A stretch of 64,000 bases of DNA from Pseudomonadota bacterium (GTDB lineage: Bacteria; Pseudomonadota; Gammaproteobacteria; Burkholderiales; Ferrovaceae). Position 1 is the stretch's first letter. Each line of letters begins with the position of its first letter. Position numbers and translations under genes: made by a program. Positions 6,604 through 17,373 of the stretch are shown here, one piece after another. Below the pieces are notes generated by a model that had not been told where the DNA came from, ran no database searches, and was given only the letters and a program-made list of their open reading frames with translations. The DNA lies in NCBI GenBank assembly GCA_021832305.1, contig JAKBLB010000004.1, positions 1 to 64,000 of the forward strand. Reading direction: 5' to 3'.

Positions 6604-8333
6604 AAGTGCGCAAAGGGATTCCCAAGGTCGGGAAACTGGAAATTCGATTGGAACGCTGGCGTTCCTTCCTGATCCAGGGGCTATTGTTGAGTGGTTTTCT
6701 GGTGTTGGGCATGCGTGCCTTCTGGTTACAGGGAATACACGCGGGTTTTCTGCAACAGAAAGGTGAAGAGCGGTACAGCCGGGTTTTGTCGATTCCCGCC
6801 AGTCGGGGCATCATTCGGGACCGCAATGGACAGGCTCTGGCCATCAGTATTCCCGCCGTATCGGTTTGGGCCAATCGTGAGGACCTGGAGATCGATGAGG
6901 TACAACGCCGCGCACTGGCTCATTGTTTGAACGAAAATCCTGTGGAAATTGCGCGCCGTTTGAAAGGCGAGGATGGGGTCGTCTATCTGAAACGGCAATT
7001 GCCGCTTGATGAGGCCAAGCGCGTGATGGATCTCAAGATTCCCGGGATCTATCTGCAGCACGGTTTTCATCGAGCCTATCCAAAATCCAGTGAAATGGCA
7101 CATCTGGTGGGCTTTACAGATGCGGATGACAAGGGTCAGGAAGGGGTGGAACTGACGTATCAGGCACAACTCGAGGGACTGGCGGGCGCGCGCCGGGTGA
7201 TTCGGGATCGGGCAGGGCATGTGATTGAAGATGTGGAGAACATTCGCTCGCCGCGCCAGGGGCAGGATGTCTCGCTGAGCGTGGACGCCCGCATCCAGCA
7301 TCTGGCCGCGCGTGAACTTCAGCGGGCCATTGAATCCAGCCATGCCAAGGCAGGAGCCATCGTGGTGCTGGACAGTCGTACCGGGGAAGTATTGGCGCTG
7401 GTCAACAGCCCTGACTATGATCCCAATCAACGCGTGGGATTATCGGGGGCGGAATTACGCAACCGCGCCATTACGGATACCTATGAACCGGGTTCGACCA
7501 TCAAACCCTTTACTATTGCTGCGGCCCTGGAAGCGGGCAAGGTTCGACCCGACACGGTCATCTCAACCCACGGAGGCGTATTGGCCATCGCCAATCATCT
7601 GATTCATGACGATCATGTGGCTGAATCTTATACCGTCTCCGAAGTCATCGAGCATTCCAGCAATGTGGGTGCGGCAAGGATAGCACTGGATCTGCCCCCG
7701 GTCACTCTGTGGGATCTCTTCACGGATGTGGGCTTTGGTCAGAAACCTCGTTTGGGCTTTCCCGGAGAGGCAGGGGGGCGGCTGCGCCCCTATCAGGATT
7801 GGAAACCCATCGAACAAGCGACGATGGCCTTTGGCAATGGCATGAGCGTGAGTTTGGTGCAGATGGCGCGGGCTTATACGGTATTTCCCAATGATGGAAT
7901 CCTGCGCCCTCTTTCCTTGATCAAGGTGAGCGCCATTCCTCCGGGGCGTTCAGTATTGTCCGTGCGCACGGCACGGGAAGTCACGGCAATGCTCGAAACG
8001 GTGGTGAGTGCGGAAGGAACGGCTCCTGAGGCACGGGTAGCAGGCTACCGGGTGGCAGGTAAGACCGGTACGGCCCATAAGGTTGCACGGGGACATTATG
8101 TGAACAAGTATGTGGCGTCCTTCATCGGTTTTGCGCCGGTCTCTGCACCGCGCATCGTGGTGGCGGTCATGATCGATGAACCGGCGGGAAGCCGTTACTA
8201 TGGTGGACAGGTGGCGGCGCCAGTATTTTCTGCAGTGACCGGCGGAGTTATGCAACTTCTGGACATTCCGCCCGATGCGCCGGAACCCCCCACCATGGCC
8301 AGTTCTCCCAATTCTGTCGGGGGACGCACATGA
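6600..8333 (+). CDS. ftsI: Peptidoglycan transpeptidase FtsI (PBP3)
   Basis: FtsI is the septal class B penicillin-binding protein that cross-links peptidoglycan together with FtsW. The 577 residues comprise a short cytosolic tail, one membrane anchor (about residues 22-40), a pedestal domain beginning with RGIIRDRNG, and the transpeptidase domain. The three active-site motifs are present: S299 in EPGSTIKPF (SxxK), SSN at 353-355 and KTGT at 488-491. Length and motif spacing are normal for the FtsI subgroup. The start overlaps the ftsL stop and the end overlaps murE. Confidence 0.97.
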   Translation: MKVRKGIPKVGKLEIRLERWRSFLIQGLLLSGFLVLGMRAFWLQGIHAGFLQQKGEERYSRVLSIPASRGIIRDRNGQALAISIPAVSVWANREDLEIDEVQRRALAHCLNENPVEIARRLKGEDGVVYLKRQLPLDEAKRVMDLKIPGIYLQHGFHRAYPKSSEMAHLVGFTDADDKGQEGVELTYQAQLEGLAGARRVIRDRAGHVIEDVENIRSPRQGQDVSLSVDARIQHLAARELQRAIESSHAKAGAIVVLDSRTGEVLALVNSPDYDPNQRVGLSGAELRNRAITDTYEPGSTIKPFTIAAALEAGKVRPDTVISTHGGVLAIANHLIHDDHVAESYTVSEVIEHSSNVGAARIALDLPPVTLWDLFTDVGFGQKPRLGFPGEAGGRLRPYQDWKPIEQATMAFGNGMSVSLVQMARAYTVFPNDGILRPLSLIKVSAIPPGRSVLSVRTAREVTAMLETVVSAEGTAPEARVAGYRVAGKTGTAHKVARGHYVNKYVASFIGFAPVSAPRIVVAVMIDEPAGSRYYGGQVAAPVFSAVTGGVMQLLDIPPDAPEPPTMASSPNSVGGRT

Positions 8334-9844
8334 TCCTCTCCAAAGAAACCGTGCAAACAGCGGGCCTGGATGGAGAAAATCTCGCCAGGCCCGAACCCGT
8401 TTGGGTTGAGGGAATGCGTTGTCTGGACCTGTGTTCGGACAGTCGGCAGGTCTGCGCCGGGAGAACTTTTGTGGCCTATCCCGGAGAAGTTCGGGATGGA
8501 CGACATTACATTCCAGAGGCCATTGCGCGCGGCGCGGCCAATGTGTTGTGGGAAAGTGACCATTTTGAATGGGAGGGCGGATGGTTCGTCCCTCACCGTC
8601 CCGTAGCGGGATTGCGGGGCCAGATCAGTGCCCTGGCGGGACAACAATGGGGGCACCCTTCCCGCTCGCTGCGGGTTACCGGAGTGACGGGGACCAATGG
8701 AAAAACCACCTGTAGTCACTGGTTGGCGCAACTACTGGAACGGCAGGGACGTTCCAGTGCAGTGATCGGTACGCTGGGAAACGGTTTTCCGGGAAAATTG
8801 ATGCCCACGACCCATACGACCCCCGAGCCCATCCAGTTACAGGAATGGTTGGCGCGGATACGGGATCTGGGTGCGCAACATTGCGTCATGGAAGTGTCGT
8901 CCCATGCGCTGGCGCAGGAACGCGTGGCTGGGGTTTCCTTTCGCGGGGCGATCTTTACCAATTTGACCCGGGATCATCTGGATTACCACGGGACGTTGGA
9001 GGCTTACGGGGAAGCCAAAGCGCGTCTTTTTCGTGCTTTCGATCTCGATTATGCCTTGCTCAATCTGGATGACCCTTTTGCGAAAACACTTTACACGCGA
9101 GGAGGGACCACGAACCGGGTGATCGGTTACACGCGCGGAACGGCACGGGTAGACCTGCCGATCGATCGACTGGTGGCCGGTTCTGTTCACTGGACCCTTC
9201 GGGGAGTGAGTTTCGAACTGGTCAGTCCCTGGGGAAAGGCGCAGATCGAGGCACCCATCCTTGGGGACTATAACCTGTCCAATTTGCTCGCAGTGCTGGG
9301 CGCGGCCTTGATGGAAGGGATTCCCCTGGCGGTATTGGCAGAATCCACTCCGAACCTGGAGGCGCCGGCAGGACGCATGCAGGGTTTTGGGGGAGGGGAT
9401 CATCCGTGGGTGGTGGTGGATTATGCCCATACCCCCGATGCACTGAGTCAAGCCCTGGAAACCCTGCGCAGTCGGGTAGCGCGGGGTGGAAAACTCTGGG
9501 TGGTCTTCGGTTGCGGTGGTGAACGGGACGAGGGTAAACGGCCGTTGATGGGACGTGTGGCAGAACAGGGGGCAGAGCGGGTCGTCCTGACCAGCGACAA
9601 CCCGCGCGATGAAGATCCCCGGCACATTCTCCAGCAGATCGAAAAAGGGATGGAGGCCCCGGCTTTTCTCATCGAGGAAGATCGGGCCAAAGCCATTCAG
9701 GGTACGCTGGCGGCGGCCCGTTCCGGGGATGTCGTGTTGATCGCGGGAAAGGGGCATGAAACGGTGCAGATTCTGGCACGGGGTGAAGAGAGGCCGTTCA
9801 GTGATGTGCAGATCGTCCAGGCATGGCTGGAGGATCGTTCATGA
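8330..9844 (+). CDS. murE: UDP-MurNAc-L-Ala-D-Glu:meso-diaminopimelate ligase
   Basis: MurE adds the third residue of the stem peptide in the cytosol using ATP. The 504-residue protein has the Mur ligase P-loop GVTGTNGKTT at 118-127, the HTTPE segment, the LTRDHLDYHGT motif and DNPR at 423-426. DNPR is the residue set that selects meso-diaminopimelate rather than lysine, which agrees with the dapE-dapD-dapC genes at 41254-44423. It overlaps ftsI upstream and murF downstream by four bases each. Confidence 0.97.
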   Translation: MILSKETVQTAGLDGENLARPEPVWVEGMRCLDLCSDSRQVCAGRTFVAYPGEVRDGRHYIPEAIARGAANVLWESDHFEWEGGWFVPHRPVAGLRGQISALAGQQWGHPSRSLRVTGVTGTNGKTTCSHWLAQLLERQGRSSAVIGTLGNGFPGKLMPTTHTTPEPIQLQEWLARIRDLGAQHCVMEVSSHALAQERVAGVSFRGAIFTNLTRDHLDYHGTLEAYGEAKARLFRAFDLDYALLNLDDPFAKTLYTRGGTTNRVIGYTRGTARVDLPIDRLVAGSVHWTLRGVSFELVSPWGKAQIEAPILGDYNLSNLLAVLGAALMEGIPLAVLAESTPNLEAPAGRMQGFGGGDHPWVVVDYAHTPDALSQALETLRSRVARGGKLWVVFGCGGERDEGKRPLMGRVAEQGAERVVLTSDNPRDEDPRHILQQIEKGMEAPAFLIEEDRAKAIQGTLAAARSGDVVLIAGKGHETVQILARGEERPFSDVQIVQAWLEDRS

Positions 9845-11187
9845 ACTGGACCTGGTACGAGGTGGTCCATCTTCTGGGGGGGGTGCCCAAGGGCAGCAAT
9901 CCGGCATTGTTGCGGATCAGTACCGACAGTCGGGACTGTGGGCCGGGGGACCTGTTCATCGCCATCAAGGGTGAATTTTTTGATGGGCACGACTTTTTGG
10001 AAGAGGTGCGTGCCCGAGGGGTGGCTGGGGCCATCATCGAACGTGATGTTCCGGCAGTACGGGATTGGGACTGCTGCTGGCGGACAGATTCGACGCGCGC
10101 GGCATTGGCACGACTGGCTCAAGCCCGGCGTCGCCAGTTCGATCCGCGTGTGGTGGCGGTGACGGGAAGTAATGGCAAGACCACCGTCAAGGAAATGGTG
10201 GCCGCCATTCTTCGTGCTTTTGACCCCGCTGGCGCGCGAGCCGTGTGGGCAACTCCAGGAAATTTCAACAATGACATCGGGTTGCCGTTGACTTTGTTGG
10301 CGCTGCGCCCCGAACACCGCTGGGCAGCCATTGAGATGGGCATGAATCATGCCGGTGAAATTGCCCAGTTGACCCGTATCGCTGAACCGGACGTGGCGGT
10401 GGTCACCAATGTACAGCGCGCTCACCTGGGACACCTGGGTTCATTGGCAGAAATTGCGCGGGCCAAGGGAGAAGTCTTTGAAGGGTTGGGAGTCAGGGGA
10501 GTGGCGGTTCTTCCGGAAAGTGGGCCCCATGGCACGGTACTGCGAAGCGCGGCGGCCTCCCATGAAATGTTGACCTTTGGTTTTGAAGAGCATGCGAGCG
10601 TGCGTGGAGAATTTGACCGGGGGTTGTTGCACATTCATGGGCCGGCGGAATCCGTGACCGTGCGTTTGCAGGTTCCGGGACAACATAACCAAAAAAATGC
10701 CCTGGCGGCCACAGCGGTTGCTCTGGCCCTGAAGGTGGACATGGGGGCAGTGCAGCTGGGTCTGGAAGGTTTTGCGGGGATACCGGGGCGCTTGCAAAGC
10801 CGTTTTTCTTCTTTGGGGGCCCTCATTCTGGATGATACCTACAATGCCAACCCGGATTCGGTGCAAGCGGCTTTGGATGTTTTGGCCCAGCGTTCGGGAC
10901 GGAGGATTTTTGTGCTGGGAGATCTGGGTGAACTGGGACCCGAGGGTCCCGCGCTCCATGCGGAAGTGGGGCAGTTGGTGCGTACTTTGGGGATCGACGA
11001 ATTCTATACGCTGGGAAATCTGGCACGGGAAGCCAGTTTGGCATTTGGGCCCTCTGCCCGGCATGAAACTGATGCCCAGCATCTGATTCAGGTGCTTCGT
11101 CCTCAACTGAATGCGGACACGGTGGTATTGGTCAAGGGATCGCGTTTCATGCGCATGGAAGCGATCGTCGAGGGATTGATTCAATGA
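9841..11187 (+). CDS. murF: UDP-MurNAc-tripeptide:D-Ala-D-Ala ligase
   Basis: MurF attaches D-alanyl-D-alanine to UDP-MurNAc-tripeptide, completing the cytosolic pentapeptide. The 448-residue protein has the ATP-binding GSNGKTTVKEM (N111-T115), NFNNDIGLP and the MGMNHAGEI motif typical of MurF, and DDTYNANPDS in the C-terminal domain. The start is the ATG overlapping the murE stop; a longer frame extends six codons into murE but lacks support. Its substrate D-Ala-D-Ala needs a Ddl ligase, and no ddl gene is present in this cluster. mraY follows after 22 bases. Confidence 0.97.
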   Translation: MNWTWYEVVHLLGGVPKGSNPALLRISTDSRDCGPGDLFIAIKGEFFDGHDFLEEVRARGVAGAIIERDVPAVRDWDCCWRTDSTRAALARLAQARRRQFDPRVVAVTGSNGKTTVKEMVAAILRAFDPAGARAVWATPGNFNNDIGLPLTLLALRPEHRWAAIEMGMNHAGEIAQLTRIAEPDVAVVTNVQRAHLGHLGSLAEIARAKGEVFEGLGVRGVAVLPESGPHGTVLRSAAASHEMLTFGFEEHASVRGEFDRGLLHIHGPAESVTVRLQVPGQHNQKNALAATAVALALKVDMGAVQLGLEGFAGIPGRLQSRFSSLGALILDDTYNANPDSVQAALDVLAQRSGRRIFVLGDLGELGPEGPALHAEVGQLVRTLGIDEFYTLGNLAREASLAFGPSARHETDAQHLIQVLRPQLNADTVVLVKGSRFMRMEAIVEGLIQ

Positions 11188-11209
11188 ATGTTGATCAGGG
11201 AAACGATCC

Positions 11210-12295
11210 ATGTTACTGGCATTGACCCACTGGCTGGCAGCCAGCGTGAGAGGATTTCACGTATTCGAGTACCTGACTCTCAGAGCAGTGCTGGCAACCC
11301 TGACATCTCTGGGGATATCCTTTCTGTTTGGGCCTGCCATGATTCGTCAGTTGACGGCGTACAAGATCGGACAAACAGTACGCAGCGATGGGCCCCAGAC
11401 CCATTTGGTCAAAAGCGGCACGCCGACCATGGGCGGCGCTCTGATTTTGGTGGCGATCTCTGTCACGACGGTACTTTGGGCTGATTTGACCAATCGCTAC
11501 ATCTGGCTGGTATTGTTGACTTTTCTTGGCTATGGGGCCGTGGGTTGGGTGGATGACTACCGCAAGGTGGTTCATCGTAACCCCAAGGGGCTGTCTGCCA
11601 AAGCCAAGTATTTCTGGCAATCCCTCATTGCGGTGGTCGTGTCGGTTGCTTTGCTGAAAATGGCGGCCACACCGGCGGAAACCGAACTCATCGTGCCTTT
11701 TTTCAAGACGGTGGCTTTGCCCCTGGGTGGAGTGGGATTTGTGATTCTGACGTATTTTGTCATCGTGGGCACCAGCAATGCGGTCAATCTGACCGATGGT
11801 CTGGATGGTTTGGCCATACTCCCCACCGCCATGATTTCAGGGGCTTTGGCCATATTTGCTTATGTGGCCGGCAATAAGGTGTTTGCAGGTTATCTGGGAT
11901 TTCCCAGTATTCCGGGGGCGGGTGAACTGGTGATCTTCTGTGCTGCCATGACGGGAGCGGGACTGGGATTTCTGTGGTTCAATGCCTATCCGGCCGAGGT
12001 TTTCATGGGGGATGTGGGCGCTCTGGCTTTGGGAGGCGCTTTGGGTCTGGTGGCGGTGATCGTACGACAGGAAATCGTGTTGTTCGTGATGGGTGGCGTA
12101 TTCGTGCTGGAAACCCTGTCGGTGGTATTGCAGGTGGCATCCTTCAAATTGACGGGCACGCGCATTTTCCGCATGGCACCCATCCATCATCATTTTGAAC
12201 TGAAGGGCTGGAAAGAAAACCAGGTGGTGGTGCGTTTCTGGATCATTACCACCGTACTGGTTTTGGCCGGCCTTTCCACCCTCAAGATTCGCTGA
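11210..12295 (+). CDS. mraY: Phospho-MurNAc-pentapeptide translocase
   Basis: MraY transfers phospho-MurNAc-pentapeptide to undecaprenyl phosphate, making lipid I at the inner membrane. The 361-residue polytopic protein aligns well with E. coli MraY (360) from the start ([12 protein letters not shown]). It has [11 protein letters not shown], the catalytic WVDDYRK pair of aspartates, [10 protein letters not shown], and the cytosolic HHHFE motif near the end ([13 protein letters not shown]). About ten hydrophobic segments are visible. A weak AGGGAAA precedes the ATG. murD starts 2 bases after the stop. Confidence 0.97.
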   Translation: MLLALTHWLAASVRGFHVFEYLTLRAVLATLTSLGISFLFGPAMIRQLTAYKIGQTVRSDGPQTHLVKSGTPTMGGALILVAISVTTVLWADLTNRYIWLVLLTFLGYGAVGWVDDYRKVVHRNPKGLSAKAKYFWQSLIAVVVSVALLKMAATPAETELIVPFFKTVALPLGGVGFVILTYFVIVGTSNAVNLTDGLDGLAILPTAMISGALAIFAYVAGNKVFAGYLGFPSIPGAGELVIFCAAMTGAGLGFLWFNAYPAEVFMGDVGALALGGALGLVAVIVRQEIVLFVMGGVFVLETLSVVLQVASFKLTGTRIFRMAPIHHHFELKGWKENQVVVRFWIITTVLVLAGLSTLKIR

Positions 12296-12297
12296 TC

Positions 12298-13695
12298 ATG
12301 ACGGAACCCCTCTTTCATTCTTTGCTGCCTGCGGGTCACCGGGTCCTGGTTCTGGGACTGGGCGACACGGGGTGGGCCGCTGTGCGCTGGTTGCTACAGC
12401 ACGGATATTGCGTGCATGTGGCGGATACGCGCGTCCAGCCCCCTTACCGCCGGGTTCTGGAAGAAACGTATCCGGATGTGGAGTTTTCGGGCGGTCCCTG
12501 GCAGGACAGTTTGTTTCAGAGGATCGATTGGGTCGTCATCAGTCCTGGAGTTGCGCTGGAGGATCCCTTGATTCATGAGTGGCATGCGCGTGGGATGTCT
12601 TTTCTGGGCGATGTGGAGGTGGCGGCCCGGGTATTGGCGCGACACCCCATGCGTCCAAGAATTCTGGCGGTTACAGGATCCAACGGGAAAAGCACGGTGG
12701 TCACCTTGTTGGGGGATCTTGCCCGAGCCAAGAACTTGCGTACGGTCGTGGCAGGAAATATCGGCATTCCCCTGCTCGAGGTCTTGATGACATCGCCCTG
12801 GCCCGAAGTGTTGGTGCTGGAATTGTCCAGTTTCCAACTGGAAACCCTCTCTTCCCTGGCCCCGGACAGCGCTGTGGTCCTGAATGTGAGCGAGGACCAT
12901 ATGGATCGTTATCCGGACATGGCGACCTACGCTAGGACGAAGGCACGCATCTATCAGGGGTGTGAAAGCCCGGTGGGAAATCGGCAGGATCCCTGGGTAC
13001 AAGCCATGATTTCCGCCGAGACTCCGACTTTTGGCCTGGATGCCCCAGTCAACGCAGGGGATTGGGGGGTTGTCCTGAACGACGGGGAGCGCTGGTTGGC
13101 ACAAGGGAATCGTTTGATTATGCGCCGTTCCGAAGTGCCCTTGCGGGGGGAACATAATGTGGCCAATGTATTGGCGGCATTGTCCATGGGACAGGCCTTG
13201 GGGTGGCCGGAACCGGCCATGCTGGCTGCCATCAAGGAATTTCGAGGATTGCCCCATCGCATGGAATGGGTAGCCGATGTGGGGGGAGTGTGTTTCCTGG
13301 ATGATTCGAAAGGCACCAACGTGGGGGCCACCGTGGCCGCCTTGAAAGGCGTGGATGCGCCAGCAGTACTGATTGCGGGCGGGGACGGCAAGGGCCAGGA
13401 TTTTTCTCCCTTGCGCCCGGCGGTGGCGACTCATGCCCGGGCGGTGGTTTTGATTGGGCGGGATGGCGCACGGATCGGTGAGGTACTCGAAGGACTTGCC
13501 GTCCCGCGCATCTTTGCGGCCGACCTGCAGGATGCCGTACAGCAGGCCTTTGCTCTGGCGCGACCGGGAGAGGCCGTGCTGATGTCTCCAGCCTGTGCGA
13601 GTTTCGATATGTTTCGCAATTACCTCCATCGTGCGGAGGTTTATTGTTCAGCGGTGCGTGCCCTGGCTCGAAGAGAGGAGGGAAAACGGTCATGA
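12298..13695 (+). CDS. murD: UDP-MurNAc-L-alanine:D-glutamate ligase
   Basis: MurD adds D-glutamate to UDP-MurNAc-L-Ala. The 465-residue protein has an N-terminal Rossmann-type UDP-binding domain (VLGLGDTGWAA), the P-loop TGSNGKSTV (N129, K131), LELSSFQLE, NVSEDHMDRY and the C-terminal LIAGGDGKGQDFSPL. A short insertion (about residues 219-232) separates ARIYQ from the middle of the central domain, but the frame is intact and the motifs are in order. It lies 2 bases after mraY and its TGA overlaps the ftsW ATG. Confidence 0.96.
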   Translation: MTEPLFHSLLPAGHRVLVLGLGDTGWAAVRWLLQHGYCVHVADTRVQPPYRRVLEETYPDVEFSGGPWQDSLFQRIDWVVISPGVALEDPLIHEWHARGMSFLGDVEVAARVLARHPMRPRILAVTGSNGKSTVVTLLGDLARAKNLRTVVAGNIGIPLLEVLMTSPWPEVLVLELSSFQLETLSSLAPDSAVVLNVSEDHMDRYPDMATYARTKARIYQGCESPVGNRQDPWVQAMISAETPTFGLDAPVNAGDWGVVLNDGERWLAQGNRLIMRRSEVPLRGEHNVANVLAALSMGQALGWPEPAMLAAIKEFRGLPHRMEWVADVGGVCFLDDSKGTNVGATVAALKGVDAPAVLIAGGDGKGQDFSPLRPAVATHARAVVLIGRDGARIGEVLEGLAVPRIFAADLQDAVQQAFALARPGEAVLMSPACASFDMFRNYLHRAEVYCSAVRALARREEGKRS

Positions 13696-14861
13696 AGCGC
13701 TTTAATATCCCGCTGGGAAATGCGGTGCAGTCAGAGTTTGATCTGCCTCTCCTGTGGGCCATCATGACCTTGCTGGCTTTCGGGATGGTCATGGTATATT
13801 CGGCCTCCATTGCCAGCGCGGAAGCCGATCGCCATCTGGGGTTTCGCTCCACATATTTTTTTGTTCGCCAGTCCCTGTATGTGGGAGCCGCCCTTCTGGC
13901 CGGATGGGCTGCATTTCAGGTGCCCCTGGAACGCTGGAAGCGATATGCTCTTCCGCTGTTTGGGGTGGGCGCGCTGGGACTGTTGCTCGTACTGATTCCT
14001 GGCGTGGGCAAGGAGGTCAATGGCAGTCGGCGCTGGTTGTCCTTTCTGGGGTTTAATTTACAACCATCTGAATTTATGAAGTTTTTCGTTCTGGTTTATG
14101 CGGCGGATTATACGGCTCGCAAGGCTGCAGTCATGCATGACCTCAAGAAAGTATTTTTGCCCATGTTGATCGTGATGTTTCTGGTGGGGTTGCTCCTGCT
14201 CAAGGAGCCCGACTTTGGGGCCTTCGTTGTGATGATCGGGATCGCGGGAGCGATACTCTTCCTGGGAGGGTTCGACGGGAAATGGTTTTTATTCCTCATG
14301 GTCCTGCTGGCCGTTGCCTTTGCCTTACTGATCGTCCTTTCCCCTTATCGTTTCAATCGACTGATCTGGTTCTGGAATCCCTGGGCGGATCCTTTTGGCA
14401 AGGGTTATCAGTTGACTCACGCGCTGATCGCTTTTGGTCACGGGGGATTGTGGGGGATGGGGTTGGGGGCCAGTGTGGAAAAACAACTCTATCTGCCCGA
14501 GGCGCATACCGATTTTCTGATGGCGGTGATTGCCGAAGAACTGGGTTTTCTGGGGGTGCTGGTGACTCTGGGCTTGTTCTCCTTCCTGATCGTGCGGGCT
14601 TTTTCCATCGGGCGTCGTGCGGCTTCAATGGAACGTTATTTTGAAGCCCTGCTGGCGCAAGGCGTGGGGGTATGGTTTGCGCTTCAGAGTTTGGTCAATA
14701 TGGGCGTCAATATGGGGCTTCTGCCCACCAAGGGTTTGACCTTGCCCCTGCTCAGTTATGGGGGAAGCGGGATCATGGCCAATGTGGTGACGTTGGCGGT
14801 GCTTTTGCGCATCGACCATGAGACTCGTCAAAAAATGATGCGCCGCGGAGGTCCGCGATGA
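13692..14861 (+). CDS. ftsW: Septal peptidoglycan polymerase FtsW (SEDS family)
   Basis: FtsW polymerises lipid II at the septum with FtsI. The 389-residue protein has about ten hydrophobic segments and SEDS signatures: MVMVYSAS in the first helix, KEVNGSRRWLSFLGFNLQPSEFMK with the conserved Arg/Trp and QPSE, the large periplasmic loop with the AHTDFLMAVIAEELGF motif, and NMGLLPTKGLTLPLLSYGGS near the end. The start is the ATG overlapping the murD stop; a 16-codon extension within murD is unlikely. Confidence 0.97.
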   Translation: MKRFNIPLGNAVQSEFDLPLLWAIMTLLAFGMVMVYSASIASAEADRHLGFRSTYFFVRQSLYVGAALLAGWAAFQVPLERWKRYALPLFGVGALGLLLVLIPGVGKEVNGSRRWLSFLGFNLQPSEFMKFFVLVYAADYTARKAAVMHDLKKVFLPMLIVMFLVGLLLLKEPDFGAFVVMIGIAGAILFLGGFDGKWFLFLMVLLAVAFALLIVLSPYRFNRLIWFWNPWADPFGKGYQLTHALIAFGHGGLWGMGLGASVEKQLYLPEAHTDFLMAVIAEELGFLGVLVTLGLFSFLIVRAFSIGRRAASMERYFEALLAQGVGVWFALQSLVNMGVNMGLLPTKGLTLPLLSYGGSGIMANVVTLAVLLRIDHETRQKMMRRGGPR

Positions 14862-15964
14862 ACCGTTGTGCATTGATCATGGCAGGCGGTACCGGAGGAC
14901 ACGTTTTTCCAGCCCTGGCTTTGGCTGAACAGTTGCGGACGCAGGGGTGGCGCGTGGTCTGGCTCGGCACGGCACAGGGGATGGAAGCGCAGTGGGTCGG
15001 CGCAGCTCACTTTCCTTTGGAAACCATCGCCATGGGCGGGGTGCGGGGCAAGGGGTGGGGGCGGCGCCTATGGGCGCCTTTCATGGTGATGCGGGCCATT
15101 TTCCAAAGCATGGGGGCCATCTTGCGTCAACGTCCTCATGTGGTGCTTGGATTTGGTGGCTATGTAGCCTTGCCGGGAGGGCTGGCGGCGGTATTGCTGC
15201 GCATCCCCCTGCTCATTCACGAACAGAATGCCGTGGCGGGGTTGACCAATCGCCTCTTGGGGCGTTTGGCCCAGAAGGTTTTCGAAGGGTTTCCGGGGTC
15301 ATTCCGGCAGCCATCGGGCCACCCTTTGGCGTCCTGGTTGGGTTGTCCCAAGGTCGTAGAGACGGTGGGCAACCCGGTGCGACGCACGATTATCGATCTG
15401 CCTGAACCCCGTTTGCGGTTTGCGCCACGCCGAGGTAACTTGCGGTTGCTGGTGCTGGGCGGCAGCCAGGGAGCCCAGGCCTTGAATCAATGGATTCCGC
15501 GCGCCTTGGCTTTGATTCCTCCGGCAGAACGACCCACTGTGGTTCATCAAGGGGGTGTACGCCATCAGACCGAACTGGAAGCCAATTACCGGGAAATGGG
15601 CGTGCAAGGGGATTTGCGTCCGTTCATCGAGGATATGGCAGCGGCCTATGCCGAGTGTGATTTGGTGATTTGTCGGGCGGGTGCCCTGACCCTGGCCGAG
15701 TTGACGGCTGCAGGTGTGGGGAGCGTGTTGGTGCCCTATCCGGCGGCAGTGGATGATCACCAGACGGCCAATGCACGTTTTCTGGAAAGTGCGGGGGCCG
15801 CCTGCCTGTGGCCTCAGACGCAACTGGAGGCCGCCGCCCTGGCGCAGTGGTTGCAAAGCCAGACCCGCATCCTGTTGCTGGGCATGGCCGATGCGGCTCG
15901 TCGCCTCTTTCATGGGTCGGCAGTGGTGCGCCTGAGTCAGGTCTGTGAGGAGGTGGCAGGATGA
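14858..15964 (+). CDS. murG: UDP-GlcNAc:lipid I N-acetylglucosaminyltransferase
   Basis: MurG, a peripheral inner-membrane GT-B enzyme, adds GlcNAc to lipid I to give lipid II. The 368-residue protein has the N-terminal Gly-rich loop [16 protein letters not shown], the second [10 protein letters not shown] loop, the acceptor-side [11 protein letters not shown] motif, and in the C-terminal domain [10 protein letters not shown] and [15 protein letters not shown] for UDP-GlcNAc binding. It overlaps ftsW and murC by four bases each. Confidence 0.97.
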   Translation: MNRCALIMAGGTGGHVFPALALAEQLRTQGWRVVWLGTAQGMEAQWVGAAHFPLETIAMGGVRGKGWGRRLWAPFMVMRAIFQSMGAILRQRPHVVLGFGGYVALPGGLAAVLLRIPLLIHEQNAVAGLTNRLLGRLAQKVFEGFPGSFRQPSGHPLASWLGCPKVVETVGNPVRRTIIDLPEPRLRFAPRRGNLRLLVLGGSQGAQALNQWIPRALALIPPAERPTVVHQGGVRHQTELEANYREMGVQGDLRPFIEDMAAAYAECDLVICRAGALTLAELTAAGVGSVLVPYPAAVDDHQTANARFLESAGAACLWPQTQLEAAALAQWLQSQTRILLLGMADAARRLFHGSAVVRLSQVCEEVAG

Positions 15965-17373
15965 GACACCGAATTCAGCATGTGCATTTTGTGGGGATCG
16001 GTGGCGCAGGCATGAGCGGCATCGCCGAAGTGTTGCTTAATCTGGGGTATGAAGTGACGGGGAGCGACGTCCTCCAGAATCAGGCCACTCGACGCCTTGC
16101 CGGACTGGGTGCACGGGTCTGGTTGGGACATGAGGCAGGGCACATCGAGGGGGCCGATGTGGTGGTCACTTCGACCGCCGTCCTACCGGATAATCCGGAA
16201 TTGACGGCAGCGCGGGCGATTCAGATCCCTGTGGTTCCACGCGCACTCATGCTCGCGGAACTGATGCGTTTGCGCAAAGGAATCGCAGTGGCCGGGACCC
16301 ATGGGAAAACCACGACCACCAGTCTGGTGGCCAGCGTGTTGTCTGAAGCGGGGTTGGATCCCACCTTCGTGATTGGGGGAAAGTTGAACAGTGCCGGTAC
16401 CCATGCGGCATTGGGAACCGGTGAGTTCATGGTGGTGGAAGCGGATGAGTCCGATGGTTCTTTTCTGCTGCTGCAACCAGTCATGGCGGTGGTTACCAAT
16501 ATTGATCGGGACCACATGGAAACCTATGACCATGATTTCGATCGGTTGCAAACGTCTTTTCTGAAGTTCCTCGAACATTTGCCCTTTTATGGGTTGGCCG
16601 TGCTCTGTGTGGAAGATCCTGTCGTGCGCGCCCTGGTGGGACGGGTGGGTAGGCCAGTACGGACCTATGGGTTTGGTCCGGAAGCTCAGATCCGGGCCGT
16701 CGATGTGCGCGCCGAGGCAGGAGGAATGCATTTTGGGGTGGAACTGCGCCTGGCTCGGGACGGTACGATGGAACGTCGTCTGGAGGTATTCCTGGCCTTG
16801 CCGGGGCGACATAATGTACTGAACGCCTTGGCTGCCATTGCGGTGGCCATTGAAGTGAACGCAGCCTATCCGGCCATTGTGCGCGCGCTTGCTTCTTTCA
16901 AGGGGGTGGGGCGGCGTTTTCAACGCTATGGTGATCTGCCTCTGCCACAAGGGGGGGGCATCACGCTGGTGGATGACTATGGGCATCATCCGGCAGAAAT
17001 GGCTGCCACTTTGGAAGCAGCACGGGGAGCTTTTCCGGGGAGACGCCTGGTGTTGGCTTTTCAGCCTCACCGTTATACCCGTACCCGTGATCGCTTTGCA
17101 GAATTCGTGCAGGTGCTGAGGGAAGTCGAACAGGTCGTTCTGGCCCCCGTTTATGCGGCGGGTGAAACGCCCATTCCGGGGGTGGATTCCTTGGCTCTGG
17201 CACAGGCCCTGGCGCAGAAAGGAGCCGTGGTGGCTGCGGGGATGGACGTCATGGGGGATCTGGTTCTGGAGCGGGTACGTGCCGGGGACGTGGTGATCAC
17301 CATGGGCGCGGGAAATATCAGCCAACTCCCTGGACAGTTATGTGAACGCCTGGGCGGAGGAACGTACGCATGA
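15961..17373 (+). CDS. murC: UDP-MurNAc:L-alanine ligase
   Basis: MurC adds L-alanine, the first residue of the stem peptide, to UDP-MurNAc. The 470-residue protein starts with the Rossmann motif [15 protein letters not shown] and has the P-loop GTHGKTTTT (H114, K116), [19 protein letters not shown], and the C-terminal [10 protein letters not shown] and FQPHRYTRT motifs. Length fits the family. It overlaps murG and murB by ATGA. Confidence 0.97.
   Translation: MRHRIQHVHFVGIGGAGMSGIAEVLLNLGYEVTGSDVLQNQATRRLAGLGARVWLGHEAGHIEGADVVVTSTAVLPDNPELTAARAIQIPVVPRALMLAELMRLRKGIAVAGTHGKTTTTSLVASVLSEAGLDPTFVIGGKLNSAGTHAALGTGEFMVVEADESDGSFLLLQPVMAVVTNIDRDHMETYDHDFDRLQTSFLKFLEHLPFYGLAVLCVEDPVVRALVGRVGRPVRTYGFGPEAQIRAVDVRAEAGGMHFGVELRLARDGTMERRLEVFLALPGRHNVLNALAAIAVAIEVNAAYPAIVRALASFKGVGRRFQRYGDLPLPQGGGITLVDDYGHHPAEMAATLEAARGAFPGRRLVLAFQPHRYTRTRDRFAEFVQVLREVEQVVLAPVYAAGETPIPGVDSLALAQALAQKGAVVAAGMDVMGDLVLERVRAGDVVITMGAGNISQLPGQLCERLGGGTYA

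Noticed and set aside
12298..13695. Possible frameshift in murD at the NRQDPW insertion
   Set aside because: The frame is continuous, all ligase motifs lie in one frame in order, and short insertions occur in this domain.
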